Of a stretch of 34,502 nt of DNA, positions 1 to 8,172 are shown piece by piece. Position 1 is the stretch's first letter; every line of letters begins with the position of its first letter. A program made the translations under genes and the position numbers. Source of the stretch: Paenibacillus xylanivorans. GTDB taxonomy: Bacteria > Bacillota > Bacilli > Paenibacillales > Paenibacillaceae. The stretch lies in NCBI RefSeq assembly GCF_001280595.1, contig NZ_LITU01000081.1, positions 135,896 to 170,397 on the forward strand, given 5' to 3'. Below the pieces are notes generated by a model that was not told the origin of the DNA, did no database searches, and saw only the letters and a list, made by a program, of their open reading frames with translations.

Positions 1-143
1 ATTTCAGGGTGCTTTTTATTTGAACTTATTTTGTTGAATGGGCTGTATTTTGTTAAAAGTGTCGCTTACCCTTTTGTTACTACATGAACAATGTTACACT
101 AGTATACATAAATGGAACGGTTACATTCAAAGGAGGAAGGGTC

Positions 144-536
144 TTGACCTTAAAGAGAACGCTCGTCGGTATCATCCGCAGCATGGAGGGAACCAGCGAT
201 CGAGCCAAGGATCCCAAATTAAAAACACGGTATTATAACTTATCCAAAGACAGAGCCTGGGAAGAGGTTTCTTCGACACTCAAAAAAATTCCGGGTTATA
301 AAGTGCTGCATGAAGTGCCTTCTGTGGGAGAGGTCATACTGGAGAAGCGGACTACCTTTGGACGGACGATGGATATTACGGTTTCCATTATATCGGTAAG
401 TCCTGTACGCAGTGCGGTCGATATGTATTCGGCTTCACGTGGTTCACTTGGGGACCTGGGTTCTAATTATCGCACGATCATGAACTTGTTCTCCGTATTG
501 GATAAGAAGCTGAGCAAGTATAAGTCAAATGATTGA
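144..536 (+). CDS. DUF1499-like small protein, TTG start
   Basis: A protein of 130 residues with no signal peptide or membrane segment. The second half carries the pattern VDMYSASRGSLGDLG followed by a basic helix, which resembles the end of DUF1499 proteins (typically an RSASR motif, then D-x-G and a short helix). That family has no settled function. I start at the TTG at 144 because a strong AAAGGAGGAAGG site lies at 129-140. The ATG at 84 in the same frame has no ribosome binding site and would place this strong site inside the coding region. The gene stands alone and converges on tpx, sharing a bidirectional terminator. The family call rests on the C-terminal motif only and is moderate. 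Confidence 0.7.
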   Translation: MTLKRTLVGIIRSMEGTSDRAKDPKLKTRYYNLSKDRAWEEVSSTLKKIPGYKVLHEVPSVGEVILEKRTTFGRTMDITVSIISVSPVRSAVDMYSASRGSLGDLGSNYRTIMNLFSVLDKKLSKYKSND

Positions 537-552
537 AATAGATGGGTGAATA

Positions 553-592
553 ACAAAAAGCGAGAGAAGGTTAACCTTCCTCGCTTTTGTTC
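553..592. terminator. Bidirectional terminator between DUF1499-like gene and tpx
   Basis: A long inverted repeat pairs AACAAAAAGCGA with TCGCTTTTGTT around an inner GAAGG/CCTTC stem and a TTAA loop. Runs of A on the left and T on the right let it serve both converging genes. Confidence 0.8.
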
Positions 593-609
593 TGAACGTG
601 AACTACCTT

Positions 610-1128
610 TTACAGCAAGGCTTTTACAGCGGAAATCGCTTGCTCGAAGTTAGGGGAGTCTGTCATTTCAGGCAGATATTCCACATATGTAATTCGGTCT
701 TCAGCATCCACCACGAAGATGGAGCGCATGTCCAATTGGAATTCTTTGATCAGAACACCGTAGTCTTCACCGAATGAACGTGTTTTGTAATCAGACAGTG
801 TTACGACGCGGTCAACTCCGGCTGCGCCACACCAGCGTGCTTGTGCAAATGGAAGGTCAACGCTTACTGTCAATACGACAACATTGTCTCCGAGATCTCC
901 TGCTTCAACATTGAAGCGCCGGGTTTGGGCATCGCATACGCCAGTATCCAGTGAAGGAACAACGCTGATTAATTTGACTTTACCTGCGAAGTCTTTCAGG
1001 GATGCATCTTCAACCAGGTTTTTACTCAGTGTAAAATCGGGTGCTTGATCGCCCACTTTCAATTCGGGTCCGATCAATGTAATAGGGTTGCCTTTAAAGG
1101 TAGCTGCGCCTGTACGTTCTTGTGCCAT
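610..1128 (-). CDS. tpx: Thiol peroxidase (atypical 2-Cys peroxiredoxin)
   Basis: A 172-residue cytoplasmic peroxidase that reduces hydroperoxides using thioredoxin. The peroxidatic cysteine is Cys65 in the motif PSLDTGVCD, and the resolving cysteine is Cys100 in ARWCG; the 35-residue spacing is that of the Tpx family, as is the length. The start at 1128 (MAQERTG) is chosen because AAGGAGGA lies just upstream (complement of 1138-1145); the longer reading frame adds 15 residues without a ribosome binding site. A sigma-A-like promoter lies upstream. The next gene, rhomboid, is divergent, so tpx is probably monocistronic. A partial match to the PerR box around 1172-1180 is too weak to claim. Confidence 0.97.
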   Translation of the reverse strand: MAQERTGAATFKGNPITLIGPELKVGDQAPDFTLSKNLVEDASLKDFAGKVKLISVVPSLDTGVCDAQTRRFNVEAGDLGDNVVVLTVSVDLPFAQARWCGAAGVDRVVTLSDYKTRSFGEDYGVLIKEFQLDMRSIFVVDAEDRITYVEYLPEMTDSPNFEQAISAVKALL

Positions 1129-1171
1129 AATAATGTTCCTCCTTATAAGTTGGTGATCCGTGCCAAAATCC

Positions 1172-1201
1172 ATTATAATCTTTTATGAAAGGCATTGTCC
1201 A
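1172..1201 (-). promoter_or_regulatory. Probable sigma-A promoter of tpx
   Basis: On the minus strand TGGACA (1201-1196) and a perfect TATAAT (1177-1172) are separated by 18 bases, 44 bases before the tpx start codon. Confidence 0.55.
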
Positions 1202-1276
1202 ATTCGGACGAAGGATCATTAAAATGGGTCAGACTTGCAGGCCGATCTGAACAGGGTGGAGTGAAAGTAGAAACTT

Positions 1277-1903
1277 ATGATATTTATAAGGTATGAGAAC
1301 TGGAAAAGTTATTTAAAATTTTTCCCTTTGACGTCGATTCTTTTAATTGCCAATGTTGTTATGTTTATTGTGTTGAGTGTGAACGGCGGTTCCACAAACA
1401 GTATGACGCTGCTTAAGTTTGGAGCACTTGTTAACCATGAGTTATTTGCAGCAGATTGGTGGCGTTACATTACGTCCATGTTCTTGCATGCTGGTTTCAG
1501 TCATTTGTTGTTTAACAGCTTTGCTCTCATCGTATTTGCACCACCAATGGAACGGCTGCTTGGCTCGGTAAGATATGGTGTGTTGTACTTGGGTGGAGGC
1601 ATTCTAGGCAACATTCTGGCTGTTGCATGGTATAACTCGGTTGGAGCGACGACAATCTCAGTAGGTGCTTCAGGAGCAATCTATGCAATCTATGGTGCGT
1701 TTCTGTATGTAGCCTTGTTCCAGCGGACAATGATGGACGAAACCTCACGTAAAACGTTGTATACACTGCTTGTATTCGGAATTATTTTTTCCTTTGCCAT
1801 GACAGGCATTAACTGGATGGCGCATTTGGGTGGGTTGTTAGGTGGATTCTTCATTTATGGACTTCTCATCCGCTTGTGGAAACCCCGCAGCTTTAAGCAG
1901 TAG
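1277..1903 (+). CDS. Rhomboid-family intramembrane serine protease
   Basis: A 208-residue polytopic membrane protein of the rhomboid family, which cleaves transmembrane substrates inside the bilayer. The catalytic serine is Ser132 in GASG and the catalytic histidine is His183 in MAHLGG; HAGFSHLLFN (71-80) carries the family's HxxxN element with Asn80. Six hydrophobic segments can be counted, the basic six-helix core, without the C-terminal TPR domain found in B. subtilis GluP. The ATG at 1277 follows a GGTGGAGTGA stretch. It is divergent from tpx and precedes the LysR gene by about 70 bases; co-transcription is possible but no element shows it. Substrates cannot be predicted. Confidence 0.93.
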   Translation: MIFIRYENWKSYLKFFPLTSILLIANVVMFIVLSVNGGSTNSMTLLKFGALVNHELFAADWWRYITSMFLHAGFSHLLFNSFALIVFAPPMERLLGSVRYGVLYLGGGILGNILAVAWYNSVGATTISVGASGAIYAIYGAFLYVALFQRTMMDETSRKTLYTLLVFGIIFSFAMTGINWMAHLGGLLGGFFIYGLLIRLWKPRSFKQ

Positions 1904-1973
1904 TCGGATTGATCTGAAGACGGAATGCAATCAAGGATAAGTAGGGTATAGCAGATTGGAGAGATCAGGGGCA

Positions 1974-2885
1974 GTGGAATTAAGACAGTTGCATTACTTT
2001 TTGAAAGTGGCACAGAAGGAGCATGTTACGCAGGCGGCGGAGGAATTGCACGTAGCGCAGTCTGCGGTGAGTCGTCAGATTCATCAGCTGGAGGAAGAAC
2101 TTGGAGTAGACCTCTTTATGCAAAAAGGGCGAAATCTGCAGTTGACCGCAGTCGGGCAGCTCTTTTGCAAACGGGTTGAAGGCATATTGAAAGATCTGGA
2201 CAAAGCGGTCGGGGAGGTTCATGAGTTTCTCGACCCGGAGCATGGTGAAATTCGTATCGGTTTTCCTCATAGTCTCGGTATTCACTTGATTCCTTCGGTT
2301 GTAGCAGCGTTCCGTCAGCGTTATCCTAACGTCAAATTCAGATTCAAGCAAGGTATGTTCCCGACGCTCATTCGTGATGTGTTATCGGCTGAAGTAGACT
2401 TGGCCTTCATATCTCCATTTCCGGAAAAGCACGACCAGGTAGATGGTGACATTGTGCTTACGGAAGAACTGCATGCAATCCTTCCGCCCAATCATCCATT
2501 GGCTGGTGAAGATAGCATTGCGTTAGAGCAACTTAAAGATGATAAGTTTGTATTATTCAGTAAAGGGTATTCTCTACGTCCGATTGTCTGGCACGCATGT
2601 CTTGAAGCTGGGTTTACGCCCAAGATTGCTTTTGAGGGTGAAGAGACGGATACCATTCGTGGGCTGGTTGCCGCTGGCATGGGTGTGAGTTTACTGCCAG
2701 AAATGGCGCTTTTCCAGACGAACCCACTGCAACCGGCGCATGTAGCCATTTCTCATCCAAAAGTGACGCGTACGATTGGGTTGATCCATCGTGCGGATGA
2801 CAAGCTTCCACTTGTTGCGCAGTCATTTCGTTCATTCTTGCTTAATTATTTCGGTTTACAGCAAAACAATACCCCATCCGATTAA
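1974..2885 (+). CDS. LysR-type regulator, GltC-like
   Basis: A LysR-family transcription regulator of about 303 residues. The N-terminal winged helix (LRQLHYFLKVAQKEHVTQAA onward, then HVAQSAVSRQI) is followed by the effector-binding domain. From memory the whole length resembles Bacillus GltC, the activator of glutamate synthase genes that senses 2-oxoglutarate and glutamate; the C-terminal segment GLVAAGMGVSLLPE is typical. No gltAB is adjacent, so the target is unknown; the ammonium transporter operon 1.5 kb away is only a circumstantial link. A GTG at 1974 with AGGGG just before it gives the family's usual start; a TTG at 1956 would add six residues. A terminator overlaps the stop. Confidence 0.9.
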   Translation: MELRQLHYFLKVAQKEHVTQAAEELHVAQSAVSRQIHQLEEELGVDLFMQKGRNLQLTAVGQLFCKRVEGILKDLDKAVGEVHEFLDPEHGEIRIGFPHSLGIHLIPSVVAAFRQRYPNVKFRFKQGMFPTLIRDVLSAEVDLAFISPFPEKHDQVDGDIVLTEELHAILPPNHPLAGEDSIALEQLKDDKFVLFSKGYSLRPIVWHACLEAGFTPKIAFEGEETDTIRGLVAAGMGVSLLPEMALFQTNPLQPAHVAISHPKVTRTIGLIHRADDKLPLVAQSFRSFLLNYFGLQQNNTPSD

Positions 2886-2904
2886 CGGTGGGGTATTGTT
2901 TTTT
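2865..2904. terminator. Terminator after LysR gene, shared with metallopeptidase gene
   Basis: AACAATACCCCA (2865-2876) pairs perfectly with TGGGGTATTGTT (2889-2900), followed by a T run. It overlaps the end of the LysR coding region and lies just before the 3' end of the convergent metallopeptidase gene. Confidence 0.85.
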
Positions 2905-2918
2905 GTTTGTGTATTCAA

Positions 2919-3599
2919 TTAGTCACGGCTATTGAAAATTCCGATGTAACGAACCAGTTCCAGCAATGAGATTAACGCTGCAGCGACGTAAGTCAATGCT
3001 GCGGCATTCAGTACTTTGGCGACTCCTCTTTCTTCTTCGTTCCGGATATAACCTTCCGATACCATAATCTCTCTTGCGCGATTACTAGCATTGAACTCGA
3101 CCGGCAACGTAATGAGTTGGAACGCAACAGTTACGGAGAAGAAAATAATACCAATACCGACCAGGTTCATTGCATTAAAGATGAATCCGGCAATGAGCAA
3201 GAAGGGCGCGAGTCCGGATGCAAAGTTGACGATCGGGAAAATCCGGTGACGTAGTGCCAACATCGGATAACTTTCCTTATGCTGGATCGCATGGCCAACT
3301 TCATGACACGCAACGGAGACAGCCGAGATTGAATTTTCATAATATACAGGCTCAGACAACCTCACGACACGATTGATTGGATCGTAGTGATCGGAGAGTG
3401 CTCCACGCACCGGTTCAATAGGGACGTCGTGTAGGCCATTAGAGTCCAGCATATGACGAGCAGCATCGTAACCGGTCATTCCATTCAGATTTTTAACATC
3501 AGACCAACGGTTGAATGTACTCTTAACGCGAAATTGCGCCCATAAGGAGAGCAAAAAGGCGATAATGATCAAAACGAACATACCGTTATTAAAACTCAT
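2919..3599 (-). CDS. YugP-family membrane zinc metallopeptidase
   Basis: A 226-residue integral membrane protein of the YugP (DUF2268-unrelated, neutral zinc metallopeptidase) family. The zinc motif HEVGH sits at 99-103 after a cytosolic-looking segment with LSDHYDP (69-74), both family hallmarks. There is an N-terminal membrane helix (7-22) and two or three more after residue 115. The start at 3599 is preferred: CGGAGGA lies 6 bases upstream of it, whereas the ATG at 3605 directly abuts the site. The gene follows the MerR gene by 29 bases in the same direction, so the two probably form an operon. Its substrate is not known. Confidence 0.92.
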   Translation of the reverse strand: MSFNNGMFVLIIIAFLLSLWAQFRVKSTFNRWSDVKNLNGMTGYDAARHMLDSNGLHDVPIEPVRGALSDHYDPINRVVRLSEPVYYENSISAVSVACHEVGHAIQHKESYPMLALRHRIFPIVNFASGLAPFLLIAGFIFNAMNLVGIGIIFFSVTVAFQLITLPVEFNASNRAREIMVSEGYIRNEEERGVAKVLNAAALTYVAAALISLLELVRYIGIFNSRD

Positions 3600-3628
3600 A
3601 TTCATTCCTCCGCTTTCTAAATAATAAG

Positions 3629-4057
3629 CTACATCATGGTGTTTTCAAGCAAGATTTTCAAAGCTTCCATCGTACCAGCACTTTTGGCCAGTAGTCCGGC
3701 CATCATCTTACGTGCTTGTACAGGTTTCATCTCGCCTAGCAGCGGTTTAAGCTCATTTACCTCTCGCTCAAGCTGTTGCACATGGAGCTCCAATGTTGTC
3801 AGTTTGCTGGCAACCTGTTCTTCCGTGCTCACCAGACTCCACTTCTCAAGAGATTGCTTAATCTCGTCGAGACTATACTTCTCTTGTTTCATGTGTACAA
3901 TACGTTCGAGCCTGGTTAAAGTTTCATTACTATAAAGACGATAATTTTTTTCTGTGCGCTCTTCAGGAGCGATGAGACCGAGCTTTGTGTAATAATCAAT
4001 CGTCCGTTCGCTCACACCTGCAGTTTTGGCAAGTTCGCCAATCCGAAACAATTTCAT
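3629..4057 (-). CDS. MerR-family transcription regulator
   Basis: A 142-residue regulator with the MerR winged-helix domain at its N terminus (FRIGELAKTAGVSERTIDYY, then RLYSNETLTRLERI) and a coiled-coil dimerisation helix (about residues 75-110). The C-terminal part is short and has no cysteine cluster, so a metal effector is not indicated. I start at the ATG at 4057 (MKLFRIGEL) by family alignment; the reading frame extends 24 residues upstream but that segment is not part of the MerR fold. It lies directly upstream of the YugP-like peptidase gene in the same direction and may regulate that pair. Effector unknown. Confidence 0.9.
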   Translation of the reverse strand: MKLFRIGELAKTAGVSERTIDYYTKLGLIAPEERTEKNYRLYSNETLTRLERIVHMKQEKYSLDEIKQSLEKWSLVSTEEQVASKLTTLELHVQQLEREVNELKPLLGEMKPVQARKMMAGLLAKSAGTMEALKILLENTMM

Positions 4058-4160
4058 ATCCCCAATGATATTCACCTCGCTTGCAAGTTCAAATGTAGGG
4101 AATTTTAGATTCCAGTTGCGGCTTTGCATAACCCGCCCAATTTTTTTCTTACTAATAGTT

Positions 4161-4190
4161 ATGATACATGATCTTTAACCATACAGTCAA
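4161..4190 (-). promoter_or_regulatory. Probable promoter of the merR-yugP pair
   Basis: On the minus strand TTGACT (4190-4185) and TATCAT (4166-4161) are 18 bases apart. The slightly long spacer is compatible with autoregulation by a MerR protein, but no clear dyad was found in the spacer. Confidence 0.45.
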
Positions 4191-4325
4191 ACGTTACGCT
4201 TTGACGGCTGTCAGGCTGCGTTTCTATATCTATGTGCTCATAGGACATGAATATGTACTTAAGTGCAAGAAAAAGACGTAAGACTTTATTCCCAGAAATA
4301 TTTTTCATTTTCGCTGAAAATACTC

Positions 4326-4355
4326 TTGTCAACTTTCCTGTCTTCTGCTTATAAT
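4326..4355 (+). promoter_or_regulatory. Sigma-A promoter of the ammonium transporter operon
   Basis: TTGTCA (4326-4331) and a perfect TATAAT (4350-4355) are separated by 18 bases. Transcription would start near 4362, about 50 bases before the amt start codon. Confidence 0.7.
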
Positions 4356-4376
4356 GGCATTAAGAGTTTCACGATA

Positions 4377-4393
4377 TGTGAAGAAACTTAACA
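4377..4393 (+). promoter_or_regulatory. GlnR/TnrA-type operator in amt leader
   Basis: TGTGAAGAAACTTAACA matches the Bacillus GlnR/TnrA consensus TGTNAN7TNACA at every defined position. It sits about 15-31 bases downstream of the predicted transcription start, between the -10 element and the ribosome binding site, a position better suited to GlnR repression than to TnrA activation. Expression of the operon is therefore likely lowered when glutamine is plentiful (inference). Confidence 0.65.
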
Positions 4394-4411
4394 TAAGAGG
4401 GAGTGGGGTAT

Positions 4412-5812
4412 ATGAGAAAGAAATGGTTGGTTTCGGTGTTAATAATGCTTACTTTATTGGCTTTCCCGGTCAGCGCATTTGCAGCTGCGGAGGGGCCGAC
4501 TAACATCGAGCTTCAAAGCGGTCTGAACTCAGCCTTTACGTTTCTGGCTGTTGTGCTGGTTTTCCTGATGCAAGGGGGATTTGCTCTACTAGAAGCCGGT
4601 TCGACTCGAATGAAAAACGCAGGACACATTGCGGGTAAAACAATCCTGACATTGGGGATTTCGGTTATTGCCTTCTGGGCTCTTGGCTTCGGTCTTGGTT
4701 TCGGTAATGGTAACAGTTTCTTCGGAACAACCGGATTTTTCCTGAGTGGGGACGGAATGGCTGCTTCGTTCGAATCACTGGCATTCTCTGATGTTCCGCT
4801 AACAATTAAATTTGTATTCCACCTTGCCTTTGCAGCAGTATCCCTGGCTATTGCCTGCGGTGGTATGGCAGAACGTGCAAAGATGAGTGTATATATCGTT
4901 TTCGGTACGCTGTATACCATTATCATGTATCCGGTTGTTGCTCACTGGGTATGGGGCGGCGGCTGGTTGGCTGAGCTTGGTATGCAAGACTTTGCAGGTT
5001 CGACGGTTGTCCACTTGACGGGTGCAACTGCTGCATTGGTAGCTACTATATTGTTGAAGCCGCGTATCGGCAAATATAACAAAGATGGTAGACCTAACAT
5101 CATTCCAGGTCATAACCAAGTTTACTCCGTACTCGGTGTAATTATCCTATGGATCGGTTGGTTCGGTTTCAACCCAGGTAGTACATTATCTGCCATGGGT
5201 GATGGATTCTTCGGTTATGTAGCATTGACTACAAACGTAGCTGCGGCTGCTGGTGGCGTTGCGGCACTGTTGATCTCATGGGCTGTATTGGGTAAATCCG
5301 ATATTCCTAGTATGTTGAACGGCGTGCTTGCCGCACTCGTTGCCATCACAGGTGCTTGTGCTTTCGTAGAACCATGGGCAGCGCTGGTTATTGGTGCTCT
5401 GGCAGGTATTATCACATTCTTCACTGCTCAATTCTTTGAGCGTAAAGGAATTGACGATCCAATCTATGCTTTCTCTGTACATGGTATTGCTGGTATGTGG
5501 GGAGCGATCTCCACAGGTTTGTTCGCAACACCGGAACTTGCTGAGAATGCAGGCGTAGGTCAAGCGGGACTGTTCTACGGCGGTGGTTTCCACCAACTGG
5601 GCGTTCAGCTTCTGGGTCTGGCAGGCGCATTTGCCTTCGTACTGATCATGTCCTTCATTATTCTTGGTGGTATGAAAGCTGTCATGGGAATCCGTGTAAC
5701 GGAAGAAGAAGAAACGATGGGTCTGGATTTAAGTGAGCATGGTACTTACGGGTACCCTGAACAAATGAAAAATGTAGAAACGAAATCCAATGGCGGTACG
5801 TTCAGCTCCTAA
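4412..5812 (+). CDS. amt: Ammonium transporter (Amt/MEP/Rh family)
   Basis: A 466-residue ammonium channel of the inner membrane. The N terminus has a cleavable signal-like segment (1-25, ending AFAAAE), followed by eleven hydrophobic helices. The twin pore histidines lie in VHLTGATAA and VHGIAGMWG, and GGFALLEAGSTR and the RMKNAGH stretch near the extracellular vestibule are family signatures. The C-terminal tail GLDLSEHGTYGYP is the part that in other species contacts PII proteins. The ATG at 4412 has GGGAG eight bases upstream; the GTG at 4403 is less likely. No glnK follows; instead a GlnD-like gene begins 39 bases downstream. Regulated probably by GlnR. Confidence 0.96.
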   Translation: MRKKWLVSVLIMLTLLAFPVSAFAAAEGPTNIELQSGLNSAFTFLAVVLVFLMQGGFALLEAGSTRMKNAGHIAGKTILTLGISVIAFWALGFGLGFGNGNSFFGTTGFFLSGDGMAASFESLAFSDVPLTIKFVFHLAFAAVSLAIACGGMAERAKMSVYIVFGTLYTIIMYPVVAHWVWGGGWLAELGMQDFAGSTVVHLTGATAALVATILLKPRIGKYNKDGRPNIIPGHNQVYSVLGVIILWIGWFGFNPGSTLSAMGDGFFGYVALTTNVAAAAGGVAALLISWAVLGKSDIPSMLNGVLAALVAITGACAFVEPWAALVIGALAGIITFFTAQFFERKGIDDPIYAFSVHGIAGMWGAISTGLFATPELAENAGVGQAGLFYGGGFHQLGVQLLGLAGAFAFVLIMSFIILGGMKAVMGIRVTEEEETMGLDLSEHGTYGYPEQMKNVETKSNGGTFSS

Positions 5813-5851
5813 GAGGAATGATTGCTGAATCATGCTTCAAGGAGGCTGGAC

Positions 5852-6940
5852 ATGATGGAACCCATCCCGTATATAAATCAATCCTGGTCCTATCAGGGAA
5901 TAGATGGTGCGGCATCTTCTCAAGAACTGCGCCAGGCACGTGTGATATTGCAGAATGAGCTCCAGGAACTGTTGTCCGCTTCCTTGTCGCCGATTGAATG
6001 GTACCAGACGGTAAATGAGCTGCATGACCGGGTTGCTCGGCGGGCAGTAGAGTTATGCATCCAGGGGATGGTAGAGGAAGGCTTAGGCCGACCTCCCGTC
6101 CCCTATGCCTTTATCGTTTTTGGCAGTTCCGGCAGGCAAGAAGCGACGTTATGGAGTGATCAGGATAATGGCATGATTATCAGTGATATCCCTCATAAGG
6201 GGAAAGAGACATATTTTGCCGAACTCGGACTTCGAATGACCGATATGTTGGAGGCACTTGGTTACGCCAAATGTGAAGGCAAAGTGATGTGTTCAGAGCC
6301 TCTATGGAGGAAAACGCTGGAATCTTGGAAGGAACAACTGATAGCGTGGGGATCGGACCTGTCATGGGAGCCGGTTCGCAATCTAATTATCGCTTCAGAC
6401 ATGCGTTTTGTTGCAGGTGATCCAGAGCTTGCGGAGGAATGGATTTCTGCATTTTATGAAGGGTTCAGATCGGTTCCTGAGCTTTCCGATGCTGTGCTGC
6501 GCAATACCGTTAAACACAAGGCGACACTGAACATTCTTGGAAGGGTCGTAACGGAACGATTCGGTGAACATGCAGGTGGATTTGATGTGAAATATGGCCT
6601 GTATATTCCTCTGGTGAACAGTGCGCGTTTTCTGGCTTTGCAGCATGGTATCAAAGAAACGTCTACGCTCAAGCGGATTCAGAGGTTGGTATCGCTTGAA
6701 GCAGTTCCGCTTACTTTGCTGGATGCAGCTCAGCGTGCATTTATGACGGCTTTGAGGCTGCGACGCAGTACACCCATTGTGGTCAAACAAGGGTTGCAGC
6801 ATAGTGGCGGTTTCCTGAACGAGAAGCAATTGAAGGAAAAACAAATACATTATGAACTCCGGGATACGTTAGGGTTGGTGCGGCGAGTACATCGTGCGCT
6901 GCAAAGACAACTTCGTTTTGCAGAAAGGAGACGTCCATGA
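5852..6940 (+). CDS. GlnD-like DUF294 nucleotidyltransferase-family protein
   Basis: A 362-residue soluble protein. The centre has the nucleotidyltransferase signature GSSGRQEATLWSDQDNG (91-107), with the metal-binding pair Asp103 and Asp105, as in GlnD and DUF294 proteins; the region after about residue 215 matches the DUF294 C-terminal helical domain. CBS domains that often precede this module are missing. GlnD modifies PII proteins by uridylylation, but no PII gene is visible here, so the target is unknown. The ATG at 5852 has AAGGAGG six bases upstream. Its stop codon overlaps the start of the exonuclease gene (ATGA), showing tight translational coupling, and it follows amt by 39 bases. 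Confidence 0.85.
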   Translation: MMEPIPYINQSWSYQGIDGAASSQELRQARVILQNELQELLSASLSPIEWYQTVNELHDRVARRAVELCIQGMVEEGLGRPPVPYAFIVFGSSGRQEATLWSDQDNGMIISDIPHKGKETYFAELGLRMTDMLEALGYAKCEGKVMCSEPLWRKTLESWKEQLIAWGSDLSWEPVRNLIIASDMRFVAGDPELAEEWISAFYEGFRSVPELSDAVLRNTVKHKATLNILGRVVTERFGEHAGGFDVKYGLYIPLVNSARFLALQHGIKETSTLKRIQRLVSLEAVPLTLLDAAQRAFMTALRLRRSTPIVVKQGLQHSGGFLNEKQLKEKQIHYELRDTLGLVRRVHRALQRQLRFAERRRP

Positions 6941-7674
6941 GAGAGCCGGCAAGGGGCAATACTGGATTCTGGAATTCGCTGCGCCAGGGAGGGGTTCCTT
7001 CCGCCATCGCTTCCATAATGGGAGCCCCTACGGCGCAACATATGGCGTTTATCCGTTCGATGATGAGAGAACAGCGCAGACCCGAGGTGCTGCACACGCC
7101 CTTGAACGAATTGAATGCTGTCGTATTCGATCTGGAAACGACGGGCTTCTCTCCCCAGCATGGGGATGAGATCCTTTCCTTTGGGGCGGTGCGTATTAAT
7201 GGTGGTGTGATGCTGGAGAATGAGCAGTTCTACACGTTGGTTCAGTCCAAAGTCTCCGTTCCGGAACACATTACCGAACTGACGGGAATTACACAGGAAA
7301 TGACGATGGATGCTCCGTCGCTCCTGAAAGGCTTGCATGACTTCATGTCTTTTGTTGGCGGAAGTGTATTGGTTGCCCATGCAAGCGCGCATGATCGGGC
7401 TTTTCTGAATGCGGCCTTGTGGCGGACATCCAAAGTAAGGTTAACGCACCGGCTCATCGATACGATGATGCTGGCACGATGGCTTGAACCGAACAGACCG
7501 GGTTATGGTCTGGATGAATTGCTGGAATCCAAAAGCATTCCCATCTATGGACGCCACCACGCTTTGGAGGACGCCAAAATGACTGCACAGTTATGGTCCT
7601 GTTATCTGGAGGATATGTCTCGCAAAAATGTAGAAACATTAGGTGATCTGTACACTCAGTTAAGTCACGCATAA
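6937..7674 (+). CDS. DEDDh 3'-5' exonuclease (DnaQ-like)
   Basis: A 245-residue protein whose region 60-235 is a DnaQ-type exonuclease fold. The acidic residues are visible: Asp65 and Glu67 in VVFDLETTGF, Asp153 in AHASAHDRAF, and His207 with Asp212 in RHHALEDAK, so the nuclease should be active. The first 55 residues are not part of the fold and are unrecognised. It overlaps the DUF294 gene by four bases. DUF294-exonuclease pairs are known from many bacteria, but with other transporters; the pairing with an ammonium transporter is notable. No terminator follows directly; the 3' end overlaps a convergent gene by 15 bases. Confidence 0.88.
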   Translation: MREPARGNTGFWNSLRQGGVPSAIASIMGAPTAQHMAFIRSMMREQRRPEVLHTPLNELNAVVFDLETTGFSPQHGDEILSFGAVRINGGVMLENEQFYTLVQSKVSVPEHITELTGITQEMTMDAPSLLKGLHDFMSFVGGSVLVAHASAHDRAFLNAALWRTSKVRLTHRLIDTMMLARWLEPNRPGYGLDELLESKSIPIYGRHHALEDAKMTAQLWSCYLEDMSRKNVETLGDLYTQLSHA

Positions 7675-8148
7675 CTGGGCGGGCTGTAAGCTGTATGATT
7701 GGACATGGCTCATTCCAATGCTTGAATCAATACTTGCATGAATTTGATAACCCTTTAGAAGCATCTTTAGTTGTGATTCAGCTGTAAGATCGGGCGAGCC
7801 TATAAAATATATCTGGAGTAGTCCGGCAAAAATCGGTAGGTTACGCAGATCCTCATTGGAAGGTATGGGAGTGGTTCGTGGGTGGGAGTGAAAGAGCCCG
7901 ATAAGTTGTGGCTCATTGAACACACACCGGATCCATTCTGTATCTTCCAATGAGAAATGGTGCAGCGGGTCAGGCGCTACGTTACGAATGGGCTGAAACC
8001 GACTGATTCGTATGCCGCCCGCTGCGGCTTCACCCAGCACAACCCCGCAGGCTTCTTGTGGCAGCGAAGCGAACATGTACTTAGACATCTCCTGCTCTAC
8101 GGAGGAAGGGATGTAGAAGGTGTTTTGCTGCCCATGAGGTGCTGCCAT
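7660..8148 (-). CDS. JAMM/MPN-domain metalloprotease-like protein
   Basis: A 162-residue soluble protein of the JAB/MPN family. The zinc-site residues are all present: Glu32 in QEACG, His87 and His89 in FHSHP, then Ser97 and Asp100 in SNED. Bacterial members with this layout cleave small ubiquitin-like sulfur carriers or similar C-terminal fusions; no such carrier gene (ThiS/MoaD-like) lies near, so the substrate is open. The ATG at 8148 has GAGGGGTGA six bases upstream. The last five codons overlap the end of the convergent exonuclease gene, and no minus-strand terminator is visible inside that gene, so read-through antisense RNA is likely. Confidence 0.88.
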   Translation of the reverse strand: MAAPHGQQNTFYIPSSVEQEMSKYMFASLPQEACGVVLGEAAAGGIRISRFQPIRNVAPDPLHHFSLEDTEWIRCVFNEPQLIGLFHSHPRTTPIPSNEDLRNLPIFAGLLQIYFIGSPDLTAESQLKMLLKGYQIHASIDSSIGMSHVQSYSLQPAQLCVT

Positions 8149-8172
8149 TTGTATTCACCCCTCTCTCTTTGG

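Noticed and set aside
1172..1180. PerR box before tpx
   Set aside because: Only half of the 15-base palindrome matches; it coincides with the -10 element.
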